DNA of 64,000 nt from Prevotella communis (GCF_022024175.1 NZ_CP091794.1:2852001-2916000); one strand, 5' to 3'; shown: positions 46,636 through 55,622, numbered from the stretch's first letter. Numbers and translations are program-made. The notes: generated from the letters alone by a model not told the origin.

Positions 46636-48124
46636 CGCAGACACGTACACCATTACGTTCAGCGGTTTCGGCAACGAGGCCTGTAACAAAACGGTCACTG
46701 ATGCCGCGCTGGAATATTCCGAAACATTTACTGTTAATGATGTGGATGCAGACTATATGTCGTTAATCGACTTAGGCGGCTCTAATGAGTATGTCAGCAT
46801 CAGTCAAGGTCAATATGATACACAAATTATCATCACCGTCAAAAGCGCCTTCGAGGGCACGGAAAAGGTCACGGTCTATTATGTGAATATGGATGGGGAT
46901 GAAACTGCGCGTAATATCTCCGTGACCTGCGTGAAGAACGCCCCCGCCGAGCCCGCCGGTCCCAAGGTCGCTTGGAACGCCTCGACCAAGACCGGCACCT
47001 TCGCGATGCCCGGCAGCGACGTCGTGCTGACACCCATCTACGCCAAGGCAGCCGCATTCGCCACCACGGGCACCGAGCTCGATGTGAAGACCCTGCTGCC
47101 CGAAGCCGCTGAAGGCATCATCGCCGGCACCGACGCATCGCTCATCGCCGAGGGCACCGGCATCGTGGCCTTCGCCGGAACCAGCACCGAGGTCACGCAG
47201 GGCACGCTGATGTACGCCATCGGCACCTCAGCCACCGAGGCCCCCGCACTCACCGCCTTCAGCGCCACAGTGCCCACAGCCGAGGACATCGCTGACGACG
47301 GAGCAGACGTCTACGTATGGTACTACATCCAGGGCGCCGACACCCCCGACGGCCAGCAAGCCACCGAGGAGAACACCTTCAACGACACCGAGCCCGCCTG
47401 CCTCACCGTCCAGGTGCTCACCAACAAGTTCGACATCACCTTCAACGCCGCCAACGCCAACACCATCGAGGCCGGCAAGGCCACCGTCACCCTCGACGGC
47501 GCAGCCGCCACCGTCACCGACGGCAAGCTCCAGGGCGTGAAGATGGGCAGCGAGGTGAAGATCAAGGCCAACACCGGCTACAAGTTCCGCAAGGTGGAGG
47601 TGAAGAAGGCGGCCTCTGAGTCTCTCATCGTCAACCCCGTAGTGGGACAGATTATCGGCAGCGACGGCAAGAACTATAATGTTGCCGACGTGCCCACGGG
47701 CGTGGAGAAAGTGGCCATGATTACCTACGTAGGCAGCGAGACGGGCCATGACACCTACAAGCGCGGCCTGGCCATCGCCCTGAGAGACGAAGGCGAAATG
47801 GACTGGGCGACGGCCAAGAGCACCTGTGAGGCCAAGAGCACCTTTACCAATGCCGCATGGATGGTGCCCAGCGTGCCTCAGTGGATGGCTATGTGCACGG
47901 CCACTGGTAATTCTGGTAATACTTATTACGGCAGTATGAAATATGCCATGATTGCCGCCGCAGGCGAAGAAAGTAGTTTTAAGGAGGACGGCTACCAATA
48001 CTGGTCATCGTCAGAGGGTAGTAGTAGCACCGCCTTTTGCTTTGGTCTCAAAGATGATAGTGCGAACATCCCAAGCGCCGACAAGAACAATATAAAAGGT
48101 GTTCGCGCCGTGCTCGCTTTCTAA
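46568..48124 (+). CDS. Secreted modular protein with C-type-lectin-like/FISUMP C-terminus, array gene 3, 518 aa
   Basis: The signal peptide is MKTISRYIMTLALLLTAVTGAWA. A unique N-terminal domain is followed by the shared modules KTGTFAMPGSDVVLTPIYA, GTLMYAIG...VPTAE...VYVWYYIQG, a repeat-like domain (ITFNAANANTIEAG) and KFRKVEVKKAA. The last 160 residues look like the FISUMP/DUF1566 C-type-lectin-like domain (ALRDEGEMDWATAKSTCEA, YQYWSSSEGSSSTAFCF, ending VRAVLAF). It is probably exported; how it is anchored is not clear. Confidence 0.75.
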   Translation: MKTISRYIMTLALLLTAVTGAWAADTYTITFSGFGNEACNKTVTDAALEYSETFTVNDVDADYMSLIDLGGSNEYVSISQGQYDTQIIITVKSAFEGTEKVTVYYVNMDGDETARNISVTCVKNAPAEPAGPKVAWNASTKTGTFAMPGSDVVLTPIYAKAAAFATTGTELDVKTLLPEAAEGIIAGTDASLIAEGTGIVAFAGTSTEVTQGTLMYAIGTSATEAPALTAFSATVPTAEDIADDGADVYVWYYIQGADTPDGQQATEENTFNDTEPACLTVQVLTNKFDITFNAANANTIEAGKATVTLDGAAATVTDGKLQGVKMGSEVKIKANTGYKFRKVEVKKAASESLIVNPVVGQIIGSDGKNYNVADVPTGVEKVAMITYVGSETGHDTYKRGLAIALRDEGEMDWATAKSTCEAKSTFTNAAWMVPSVPQWMAMCTATGNSGNTYYGSMKYAMIAAAGEESSFKEDGYQYWSSSEGSSSTAFCFGLKDDSANIPSADKNNIKGVRAVLAF

Positions 48125-48248
48125 CCCCTCTCGCGCGTATATAATATAAAAGGTATAAACAACATAAAGAAATACAATATATGAAAACAATATCAAGATA
48201 TATAATGACGCTCGCCCTGCTACTCACGGCAGTCACGGGCGCGTGGGC
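48125..48248 (+). repeat. Shared leader cassette, copy B
   Basis: Same 124-bp element as at 46512, beginning directly after the stop of array gene 3 and spanning the first codons of array gene 4. It differs from copy A by about one base in the signal-peptide codons. Confidence 0.95.
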
Positions 48249-50016
48249 GCAGACACCTACAATCTACTTCCAACAGGACTACGCAACGGAAACTGTTGAT
48301 TGGAGCACGGCTACTGGTGGACGGTTCACACCTATCGTTGAGAACGGTTATCTCACAGTTAACCAGAATCAACGTAACAACAATGGTACTACCCTTACTT
48401 GTACTGCGACACAAGGAAAAGTAGATGCCGGTAAGGACTTCACGATGACTTTCAATGTAAAGCTTGGAGCTTCTACTAACCAGTCTGCTACAGCTTTCAA
48501 CATCTACGATGCTGCAAACTCTGCTCCAATCCTCTCTCTTGCTGAAGGTTCGGTAAATGCTACAGCATGGAAAATCAATCAGGGCACTCAGACTGCTACG
48601 GTATCAGCCGGTGGCGGAAAGTCCCTAGATGAACTCAGTTGGATTTTCGTTCAGGTAACATATATCGCAGGCGAGAATGCTAAGACTTATCTTACTCTGA
48701 AGGATGAACAGAACAACATTATCGACGGATTCGACGAAACGGAAATCCCAACGATTTCTGTGGCAGGCGGTCTTGGCAAGATGACCTTCGTAACATCCCG
48801 TTACTCCGCTAACTTTGCCATCGACAATGTCCTCGTTAGCGAGGTTGTGAACGACGCCGCTGCCTCCGAGCCCACCATCGACGTAACCACCAACGCCGCA
48901 AGCAAACAGGACCTCTTCACTGAGGCATCGTTCACCATGCCCCCCTTCGACGCAACGGTGAACTACATGCTGGTGCGCGACATGCAGGACAAGGCGAATC
49001 CCGTGGCCTTCAGCGGACTGCCCAGCTCTGGCAACATCGTCGTGAAGAAGGGCGACGACGGCAAGTATCAGCCCGCCGAGGCACTCACCATCCAGCTCAT
49101 CGACCCCCTGGCCTCTGCTGAAGACGCAAAGAACATCATCGGTGCCGACGGCATCACCGTCAAGGTGCTCGTGGGCGACGACTCAAGCCTACCCATCGAG
49201 TACGATCATTACGAACCCATCACCCTCGAAGCCTTCCTTGCCGACATGAAGCCCGGCTACTACTGGATTAAGGCCGAGCCGACCGACGAGAACAGCCCCT
49301 ACGACGGCACCGTTTACAGCAGCCAGTTCACCGTCGTAGAGAAGTACGACCTCGCTGTGAAGCCCGCCAACGACTTCTCGAAGGGTAAGGTTGAAAGCGT
49401 CACCGTAGGCAGCGGGTCCGTCACCATCGACGCCAACGGCAAAGCAAGCAAGACCGGCATCGACCCCGACACCGATGTGAAGATCAAAGCCAAGCGCGGC
49501 TACGTCATCGACAAGGTAGAGGCGAAGAAGAAGGCTGCGGCTGAAGGCCATGCACTCACATCAGCTAAGTTTGGCGAAATAGTAGGCAGCGACGGTAAGG
49601 CATACGCCGCCGACGACAAGGACAACCTGCCCAGCGGCGTGACCGCCGTGGCCATGATTTGCTACGTCAGCGGCAGCCACGGCCTGGCACTGGCGCTGAC
49701 CGATGAAGGCAAGATGAACTGGAGCACCGCCCAGACTACCTGCGCCGCCCACACGCCGGCCATCACCGGCGGCACGTGGAAACTCGCCAGCAAGGACGAG
49801 TGGAACAGCATGATTTCCGCTGCCGGCAGCGACGCCGACCTGCGCGATGGCTTCGGCTTCGTCGGCGGAACGAATATGCAGTCGAGCTGGTACTGGTCGT
49901 CTACGGAGTACGAGGACAATTCCAGCCAAGCGTACTACTACGACTTCTACGGCGGCTACTTTAACGTCTTCTCTAAGGGCAACGCCGCCCGTGTTCGCGC
50001 CTGCCTCGCGTTCTAA
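48181..50016 (+). CDS. Secreted modular protein with FISUMP C-terminus, array gene 4, 611 aa
   Basis: It has the same signal peptide as array gene 3. Residues 25-215 are a laminin-G-like beta-sandwich (YFQQDYATETVDWSTATGG, SRYSANFAIDNVLVSEV) with lower-GC codons. This is followed by the FTMPPFDATVNYMLVRDM module, a Bacteroidota beta module, VIDKVEAKKKAA, and a C-type-lectin-like end (ALTDEGKMNWSTAQTTCAA, WYWSSTEYEDNSSQAYYYD, ending RVRACLAF). The last 45 residues have the shape of variable ligand-binding ends seen in diversified lectin folds. No reverse transcriptase is in the window. Confidence 0.75.
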   Translation: MKTISRYIMTLALLLTAVTGAWAQTPTIYFQQDYATETVDWSTATGGRFTPIVENGYLTVNQNQRNNNGTTLTCTATQGKVDAGKDFTMTFNVKLGASTNQSATAFNIYDAANSAPILSLAEGSVNATAWKINQGTQTATVSAGGGKSLDELSWIFVQVTYIAGENAKTYLTLKDEQNNIIDGFDETEIPTISVAGGLGKMTFVTSRYSANFAIDNVLVSEVVNDAAASEPTIDVTTNAASKQDLFTEASFTMPPFDATVNYMLVRDMQDKANPVAFSGLPSSGNIVVKKGDDGKYQPAEALTIQLIDPLASAEDAKNIIGADGITVKVLVGDDSSLPIEYDHYEPITLEAFLADMKPGYYWIKAEPTDENSPYDGTVYSSQFTVVEKYDLAVKPANDFSKGKVESVTVGSGSVTIDANGKASKTGIDPDTDVKIKAKRGYVIDKVEAKKKAAAEGHALTSAKFGEIVGSDGKAYAADDKDNLPSGVTAVAMICYVSGSHGLALALTDEGKMNWSTAQTTCAAHTPAITGGTWKLASKDEWNSMISAAGSDADLRDGFGFVGGTNMQSSWYWSSTEYEDNSSQAYYYDFYGGYFNVFSKGNAARVRACLAF

Positions 50017-50140
50017 CCCCTCTCGCGCGTATATAATATAAAAGGTATAAACAACATAAAGAAATACAATATATGAAAACAATATCAAGATATATAATGA
50101 CGCTCGCGCTGCTACTGACGGCAGTCGGCGGAGCGTGGGC
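50017..50140 (+). repeat. Shared leader cassette, copy C
   Basis: Third copy of the 124-bp element, a few bases more diverged in the signal-peptide codons (GTCGGCGGAGCG in place of GTCACGGGCGCG), overlapping the start of array gene 5. Confidence 0.95.
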
Positions 50141-51491
50141 AGCGGACTATTATGTTGTGGGCAACTTCACCAATTGGAGCACCAATCCCGCCTACAAGAT
50201 GACGCTGAACACGGAATGCACATCTACCACAGAGTATATACTGACACTCGACTTAGCCGCTGATGCACAGTTTAAGGTGGTAAAGGATGATGGCCAAGAC
50301 CAGACCTGGTATCCCGACGGTATGGGAAATAACTATGGCGAAAACGGTGAACTGAAAGGAGCCGGTAAGTACACGGTTTACTTCCGTCCCAACAAAGATG
50401 GTAACCAAGACTGGTTCTATGATGTTATAAACGTAGCAGCCGCCGAGTCTGCCCCCGCCGGTCCCGCAGTGACCATCAGCCAGGACACGGAAACCAAGCA
50501 GTATGAGGCATCGTTCAAGATGCCGCAGTACGACGTGACCGCCACCTACACCATCAAGCGCGACTTGACGGTGGACGTGACCGCACAGGTAGGCGACGGC
50601 ACCCAGGAGCAGCCCCGCTACCGCGTGAAGAAAGACGGCAACAAGTTCATCCCCGCCGACATGGAGATGGCTGCCGTGCCCGCACTCTTCACCGTGAACG
50701 ACGACATCGAGCAGAAAGCCCTCACACAGACCCAGGACTACATCGTGCAGATCTACGCCATCGACGCTGATGGACAGCCCACCGGCGACCCCATGACCTT
50801 CGCCACCTTCACCTTCGAGCCCGGCATCTACGCCGTGAAGGCAGTGGCAGCCGACGGTAGCGACTACGCCGGCGAGACCGACCTCTCCAACACCTTCCAG
50901 CTCTTCCAGGGCTACCAGGTAGAAGTGGCCGCCAAGGAGTTCATCACCTACTTTAAGGACGAGCCCCTCTACGCCGACACCGAGACATCCGCCGACGCTG
51001 AGCTCTACACCATCCAGAGCGTCAGCGCCGACCAGGCCACACTCAGCGCCGCCATCGAGACCGCGCCCAGCCGCACCCCGCTGCTCATCTTCAACAACAG
51101 CGACGAGGCCAAGACCTTCCTGCTGATCCCCGCCAACGAGGAGCCTAACCTGCAGCTCACCGTAGCACCCGAGTTCGTCGGCACCTTAGAGGCCAAGACC
51201 ATCGCCGCCTCGACCGACGACCAGACCAACTATGCCCTCAACGGCAAGGCCTTCGTCTTCGTGAAGAACGACCTCCCCGTCGCCGCCAACAAGGCATGGC
51301 TGAGCATCAGCAACTCTAATGCCCGCGCAATCAACCTCGTATTCGACAGCGAAGCTACGGGAGTCGGTTCAATTGAAAATGGAAAATTGACAATTGACAA
51401 TTGGTACGACCTGAACGGCCGCAAACTGAACGGAATGCCGACCAAGAAGGGCATCTACATCATGAATGGCAAAAAAGTCGTGGTGAAGTGA
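50073..51491 (+). CDS. Secreted protein with CBM/SusE-like N-terminus and T9SS tail, array gene 5, 472 aa
   Basis: The signal peptide is as in genes 3 and 4. Residues 24-120 resemble a starch-binding/SusE-type unit (YYVVGNFTNWSTNPAYKM, FKVVKDDG, YTVYFRPNKDG). FKMPQYDVTATYTIKRDLTV (shared module) follows, then an unrecognised beta-rich region. The end (WYDLNGRKLNGMPTKKGIY, IMNGKKVVVK) is a type A T9SS sorting tail. The linker before the tail (SIENGKLTIDN) is encoded by an AATTGACAATTGACAATTG word repeat. The gene is intact. Confidence 0.75.
   Translation: MKTISRYIMTLALLLTAVGGAWAADYYVVGNFTNWSTNPAYKMTLNTECTSTTEYILTLDLAADAQFKVVKDDGQDQTWYPDGMGNNYGENGELKGAGKYTVYFRPNKDGNQDWFYDVINVAAAESAPAGPAVTISQDTETKQYEASFKMPQYDVTATYTIKRDLTVDVTAQVGDGTQEQPRYRVKKDGNKFIPADMEMAAVPALFTVNDDIEQKALTQTQDYIVQIYAIDADGQPTGDPMTFATFTFEPGIYAVKAVAADGSDYAGETDLSNTFQLFQGYQVEVAAKEFITYFKDEPLYADTETSADAELYTIQSVSADQATLSAAIETAPSRTPLLIFNNSDEAKTFLLIPANEEPNLQLTVAPEFVGTLEAKTIAASTDDQTNYALNGKAFVFVKNDLPVAANKAWLSISNSNARAINLVFDSEATGVGSIENGKLTIDNWYDLNGRKLNGMPTKKGIYIMNGKKVVVK
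51369..51402. repeat. AATTGACAATTGACAATTG word repeat inside array gene 5
   Basis: In frame, encoding SIENGKLTIDNW before the T9SS tail. Confidence 0.8.
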
Positions 51492-51501
51492 GAGTGAATA
51501 A

Positions 51502-51648
51502 GAAACGAAGGATATGTTTAAGAAACTAATTGCCATAATAAGCGTAATTTATTCATAATGGCCATAATAAAAAATTATAATATTAATTATGGAACAATTA
51601 TGTTAATTACGGGAATTAGTTTCCAAATAAAAACAAAGCCTTCGTTTC
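51502..51648. repeat. Nested inverted repeats between array genes 5 and 6
   Basis: The outer arms GAAACGAAGG (51502-51511) and CCTTCGTTTC (51639-51648) enclose GAAACTAATT (51522-51531) and AATTAGTTTC (51614-51623). The centre is AT-rich. It could fold as a large stem-loop in RNA from either strand. Confidence 0.7.
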
Positions 51649-51675
51649 AGAAGAAAAAAGAACATTAAAGTATTT

Positions 51676-53799
51676 ATGTATATGAAGAAAAAGATATTTT
51701 CATTGCTCGTGCTGCTCATGGCAGCAGTGACGGGCGCGTGGGCGGATATCATTCCGACCTACGACCTCACCGTGGGCACCAACGACCACAGTACCATGAA
51801 GTTCTACGTGGGTCAGGATGAGGTGACAAAGGCCAAGGAAGGCGAGACCGTGACCATCGTGGTGACGCCTGATGACGGCTGGTCAATCGGTAATGTTACT
51901 GGTCAGTGGATTGCCGCCATGGCAAAGGCTCCCCGCCGTACAGCCGGCATCGGCCTGCTGCAGGATGTGGACGTGACCTTTGTTTCTGAGGACGCACAGA
52001 CCCGCGCACATACCTACACCTTCGTGATGCAGCGCGCCAAGGCAGAGTTCAGCGTGGTGTACAAGAAGCATCTGGACCATCCGGACATCACCATCTCCAA
52101 CATCCTGCCCGTGACCTACAACGCACAGGCACATACACCTTCCTTCACCGTGAAGGACGGCAGCACGGTGCTGGTACTGGGCACGGACTATACCGTGACC
52201 TACTCTGACAATGTGATGGCCTGCGACAAGGATGCTGCGGAGAATGCTCCTACCGTGACCATCAAGGCCGTGGAGGGACATAATTTCTATGTGGGTGAGA
52301 ACTCCAAGACGTTCACCATCCGCAAGAAGACCCTGGAGGACGGCTTCATGAGCAAGGTGGCCGACCTGACCTACAACGGCAAGGCGCAGGAGCCTGCTCC
52401 CACACTGACCTACGACGGCATCACACTGGTGGAGGGCAAGGACTATGTCTTCTCGTATATCAACAACAAGGACGTGGCCAGCACTACGGATGCCAAGGCT
52501 CCTGTGGTAACGGCCAGCGCCGTGAAGAACAGTAACTTCACCGGTGCGGCTACGCAGAAGTTCAATATCAAGAAGGCACCGCTCACCGTCAAGGCTGCCG
52601 ACGTGAACATCATCCATGGCAGCGAGGTGCCCGAGTACGAGGTATCCTACGAGGGCTTCGTGGCCGATGAGACAGTGGCCGTGCTGGAAGGCACGCTGGC
52701 CGTGGCCTGTGACTACACAGCAGAGAGTGCCGTGGGCAGCACCTACGACATCACCCCATCGGGTCTTACCGCCAAGAACTACAACATCACCTTCGTTCCC
52801 GGCAAGCTGACGGTCCTGGTGGACCAGGCTGCCGTTGACCAGGCTGCCGCCGACGATGCCATGGGTAAGATTACGGCTATCGGCGAGGTGGCTTACACGG
52901 AAGCCAGCAAGGCGCTGATCGACGCTGCCCGCGAGGCCTACAATGCCCTGACGGATGCACAGAAGGCACTGGTGACCAACCTAGAGACACTGACCACTGC
53001 CGAGACAACCTATGACAACCTGAAGGCCGCTGCTGAGAAAGCTGCTGCCGACCAGCTGGCTGCCGACGCTGTCATTGGTAAGATATCGGCTATCGGCGAG
53101 GTGGCTTACACCACTGAGAGCAAAGCTCTGATAGACGCTGCCCGTGAGGCCTACACGGCCCTGACCGAGGATCAGAAGGCTCTGGTTAACAACTATGAGG
53201 TGCTGACCACTGCTGAGACAACCTATGCCAACCTGAAGGCTGCCGCTGAGAAGGCTGCTGCCGACCAGGCTGCCGCTGGCGATGTGATCGACAAGATTGT
53301 GGCTATCGGCGAGGTGGCTTACACAGAGGACTGCAAGAACCTGATTGAGGCTGCCCGCAATGCCTATGATGCGCTGACTGCCGACCAGAAGGCACTCGTT
53401 ACCAACTACGAGGTGCTGACGGTAGCTGAGACGACTTATGCCAACCTGAAGGCTGCCGCTGAGAAGGCCGCTGCCGACAAGCTAGCCGCTGATGATGTCA
53501 TTGCGAAGATCAACGCCATCGGCGAGGTGGCCTACACCGAGGCCTGCAAGAACCTGATTGATGCTGCCCGCAATGCCTACACGGCACTGACCGAGGATCA
53601 GAAGGCACTGGTGACTAACCTTGAGGTGCTGACCGTTGCCGAGAAGACCTACGAGGAACTTGGTCAGATTGCTACTGGCATCAGCACCATCAAGGCTATT
53701 GCCGGTAAGACCATCTACGACATGAATGGCCGCAAGGTCACCGTTCCTAGCAAGAAGGGTATCTACGTTGTGAATGGCAAAAAGGTCGTGATTAAGTGA
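51676..53799 (+). CDS. Secreted MBG-repeat and helical-repeat protein with T9SS tail, array gene 6, 707 aa
   Basis: The signal peptide ends VTGAWADI; ATG 51682 (MKKK) is an equally likely start. After an N-terminal beta domain come two or three MBG-like units (LDHPDITISNILPVTYNAQAH; LTYNGKAQEPAPTLTYDG; KKAPLTVKAADVNIIHG). Residues about 385-655 hold four 71-residue helical repeats (VIAKINAIGEVAYTEA, EDQKALVTNLEVL), of the type seen in many cell-surface stalk proteins. The end, IYDMNGRKVTVPSKKGIYVV, is a T9SS type A tail. High similarity between the repeats makes copy-number change likely. Confidence 0.82.
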   Translation: MYMKKKIFSLLVLLMAAVTGAWADIIPTYDLTVGTNDHSTMKFYVGQDEVTKAKEGETVTIVVTPDDGWSIGNVTGQWIAAMAKAPRRTAGIGLLQDVDVTFVSEDAQTRAHTYTFVMQRAKAEFSVVYKKHLDHPDITISNILPVTYNAQAHTPSFTVKDGSTVLVLGTDYTVTYSDNVMACDKDAAENAPTVTIKAVEGHNFYVGENSKTFTIRKKTLEDGFMSKVADLTYNGKAQEPAPTLTYDGITLVEGKDYVFSYINNKDVASTTDAKAPVVTASAVKNSNFTGAATQKFNIKKAPLTVKAADVNIIHGSEVPEYEVSYEGFVADETVAVLEGTLAVACDYTAESAVGSTYDITPSGLTAKNYNITFVPGKLTVLVDQAAVDQAAADDAMGKITAIGEVAYTEASKALIDAAREAYNALTDAQKALVTNLETLTTAETTYDNLKAAAEKAAADQLAADAVIGKISAIGEVAYTTESKALIDAAREAYTALTEDQKALVNNYEVLTTAETTYANLKAAAEKAAADQAAAGDVIDKIVAIGEVAYTEDCKNLIEAARNAYDALTADQKALVTNYEVLTVAETTYANLKAAAEKAAADKLAADDVIAKINAIGEVAYTEACKNLIDAARNAYTALTEDQKALVTNLEVLTVAEKTYEELGQIATGISTIKAIAGKTIYDMNGRKVTVPSKKGIYVVNGKKVVIK
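52850..53660 (+). repeat. Four in-frame 213-bp repeats of helical domains in array gene 6
   Basis: Four near-identical units each begin around GATGCCATGGGTAAGATT-type sequence (GAT/GTC ... AAGATC) and carry GGCGAGGTGGCTTACAC and GCCCTGAC. Translated, each is about 71 residues. DNA-level similarity is high enough for recombination within the gene. Confidence 0.85.
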
Positions 53800-53837
53800 G
53801 AGAAAAAAAACAGAAAAAACACTTTTTGATGTTTGTA

Positions 53838-53914
53838 GCTCTTAATGAGCTCTAGTGATAAGTGGTATGTCTTTGGCTTTAAGAACAAGTTCTTACGCCA
53901 AACTCATACCACTT
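53838..53914. terminator. Hairpins between array gene 6 and the Abi gene
   Basis: AGCTC-TTAAT-GAGCT (53838-53852) is followed by a longer imperfect stem with outer arms AAGTGGTATG (53860-53869) and CATACCACTT (53905-53914) and inner TAAGAAC-AA-GTTCTTA. It lies in a convergent intergenic region (array on plus, Abi on minus), so it could terminate both strands, but no long T-run follows. Confidence 0.6.
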
Positions 53915-53927
53915 CTCGCATGTATAA

Positions 53928-53948
53928 GGGTCGCCTTCGGCTCAAAAT
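53928..53948. repeat. GGTCGCCTTCGGCTCAAAATT dispersed element (20-bp shared core)
   Basis: GTCGCCTTCGGCTCAAAATT also occurs in reverse complement at about 62709-62728. A related form, GGGTCGCTACGCTCAAAATT, lies at 62267-62290. Confidence 0.75.
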
Positions 53949-53963
53949 TTGAAGAAAATTCTG

Positions 53964-54869
53964 CTAATGTATTTTGGGGGTCCACAGCGGCTCACTTTCC
54001 CATCCATGGGGAAATCCCATTCTCCTTAAGCTAACATTTGGGTAGTCTTTAAACAGTTCCAATAATTGTTGTTTAATGTTACTATTGGGTACTATATTTT
54101 GTTCTAGGTATAAAATCGTACAAAGTTGGGCGTATAACTTCATTGGTCTAATGTGACTGGTATCAACCCATGAAAGTGGAAGTCTTGATGGCAACTGAGG
54201 CATTGCTGGAAAACGTCTGTTCCATACACGTCCATGGTGAGCACAACAATTACGGAGTACTGTTAGGCTCCGCAGCCAACTCTCCATGTAATCATATTTG
54301 GGTAGTCCCATGCTTCTTGCCACTTCCTTTTTTACATTAGTATCTTTCATGTTTGCATACAACTTCGAGAGATTACCAAAAGAAACGACTTCCAAGGTTT
54401 TCCATACAGGAGGCATTGAAGGTGAGTCGTATTTTGCAAAATGTTCTTGCAGAAACTCCTCCTTTGAACGGTTAAGTTCGTTCTGTATGTTATCTATACA
54501 GGTCTGGAATATAGTTCGATTGGTGAATTTTGAGGCATCCATAAACCAGAATGCTCCATGATCCAAAGAGAAAAAATGAATGATACGTGTACGCAGAGCG
54601 ACTTCTATGTCTTGAATTGCCGTAAATATAATAGTGCGGAGCTTTTTGTCGAAATTGTAAAGAGAAATAACGTCCTCGAGACGTGTGCCACTGACAAATT
54701 GATGATTCGTAGTATCAATCTCAAACAATCTCCAATAACTTGCTAGACGAAAGTAACTGATAGAAGCTAGTTGCTTCAATGCAGTGTCTTCATCATTAAC
54801 AATGAGACCACGCTGTTTTAGCATAGCAAGTTGAGTGGTAATATCGGTTGGTTGCTTGTTATATCTCAT
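53964..54869 (-). CDS. Abi family (Abi_2/AbiD-AbiF) HEPN protein, 301 aa
   Basis: This cytoplasmic protein is of the Abi_2 family, linked to abortive phage infection. The N-terminal signature is LKQRGLIVNDEDTALKQLASISYFRLASYW, and FDKKLRTIIFTAIQDIEVALRTRI follows. The HEPN ribonuclease motif RNCCAHHGRVW (RxxxxH type) is at about residues 209-219, preceded by LTVL. Length is normal for the family. It is a lone gene with its own promoter and no partner gene next to it. An RNase mechanism is inferred from the family. Confidence 0.88.
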   Translation of the reverse strand: MRYNKQPTDITTQLAMLKQRGLIVNDEDTALKQLASISYFRLASYWRLFEIDTTNHQFVSGTRLEDVISLYNFDKKLRTIIFTAIQDIEVALRTRIIHFFSLDHGAFWFMDASKFTNRTIFQTCIDNIQNELNRSKEEFLQEHFAKYDSPSMPPVWKTLEVVSFGNLSKLYANMKDTNVKKEVARSMGLPKYDYMESWLRSLTVLRNCCAHHGRVWNRRFPAMPQLPSRLPLSWVDTSHIRPMKLYAQLCTILYLEQNIVPNSNIKQQLLELFKDYPNVSLRRMGFPHGWESEPLWTPKIH

Positions 54870-54936
54870 ACCTATATAAATAACGAAGTCCCGCCGTGGT
54901 ACGCATTGTTAGGAGGCGTGGCGGGAACTGTTGCTG

Positions 54937-54967
54937 CAAAGGTACTCCTTTTTCCTTAAACTGCCAA
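54937..54967 (-). promoter_or_regulatory. Promoter of the Abi gene
   Basis: On the minus strand TTG (54965-54967), 20 bp, then TACCTTTG (54937-54944). The 5' leader contains a 6-bp inverted repeat (CCCGCC / GGCGGG). Confidence 0.7.
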
Positions 54968-55031
54968 AAAAAAAGCATAAAAACAGTCGCAAAGGGGTTA
55001 CTTTTACAATGTTCGCTGCCTTTATCGCGCA

Positions 55032-55553
55032 TTATATACGCAAAAAATATAAAATCTCCCCCAGCAGAGTCTTCAGCTTCTCTATCTCTACAGTAGCGAG
55101 CAGCACCTTGCCGTTGGGATCTATCAAGTAGATAGAGGGAATCCATCTAATGTGATAGGCCTGCGCCATCTTTGACTCTTTCATCTTTTTCAGTTCGGTG
55201 ACCTGTGGCCATGCGATAGCCTCTTTCTTCAGGTAGTTGTCGAGGGCTTCGCGGGTGGTGTCGAAAGATATGCCGAGGAACTGCACTCCTTTCGTATGAT
55301 ATTGGGCATAGAGCTCCTTCATCTGAGGCATGTCTTTTCTGCAGTCAGGACACCAAGAAGCCCAGAAATCCAACACGATGTAATGGCCGCGGTATTTTTC
55401 CATTGAGATGGTATTTCCTTCGGCATCGGTCAGTTCTGGTGCCACTGTCCCTACTGTCAACAGGTCGCGGGCATACAGAGAGTCAAGGTCTTGGGCCATC
55501 AGCGTGGTGGCGATGCAAGATACAAATAATACGATTGCTAATACTTTCTTCAT
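55032..55553 (-). CDS. TlpA-like thioredoxin-fold periplasmic protein, 173 aa
   Basis: The signal peptide ends TTLMAQDL. It is a redoxin/AhpC-TSA-type domain with thioredoxin motif WASWCPDCRKDMPQM (Cys-Pro-Asp-Cys), GVQFLGISFD and a cis-Pro region IRWIPSIYLIDPNGKVL. Proteins of this type reduce or repair periplasmic disulfides. Family length is about 160-200 aa. It is divergent from the STAS-kinase gene, sharing a promoter interval. Confidence 0.92.
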   Translation of the reverse strand: MKKVLAIVLFVSCIATTLMAQDLDSLYARDLLTVGTVAPELTDAEGNTISMEKYRGHYIVLDFWASWCPDCRKDMPQMKELYAQYHTKGVQFLGISFDTTREALDNYLKKEAIAWPQVTELKKMKESKMAQAYHIRWIPSIYLIDPNGKVLLATVEIEKLKTLLGEILYFLRI

Positions 55554-55575
55554 TGTCTAATCTGTTTTTATGGTG

Positions 55576-55606
55576 CAAAAATACGAAGAAACGCGTGAAA
55601 AGCAAA
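55576..55606 (-). promoter_or_regulatory. Promoter of the TlpA-like gene
   Basis: On the minus strand TTTTG (ending 55603-55606 on the plus numbering), 19 bp, then TATTTTTG (55576-55583). Confidence 0.65.
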
Positions 55607-55622
55607 AGAATAATACTTTTTT

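Noticed and set aside
42929..53799. Diversity-generating retroelement
   Set aside because: Only target-like tails are visible; no reverse transcriptase, Avd or template repeat was found in the window.
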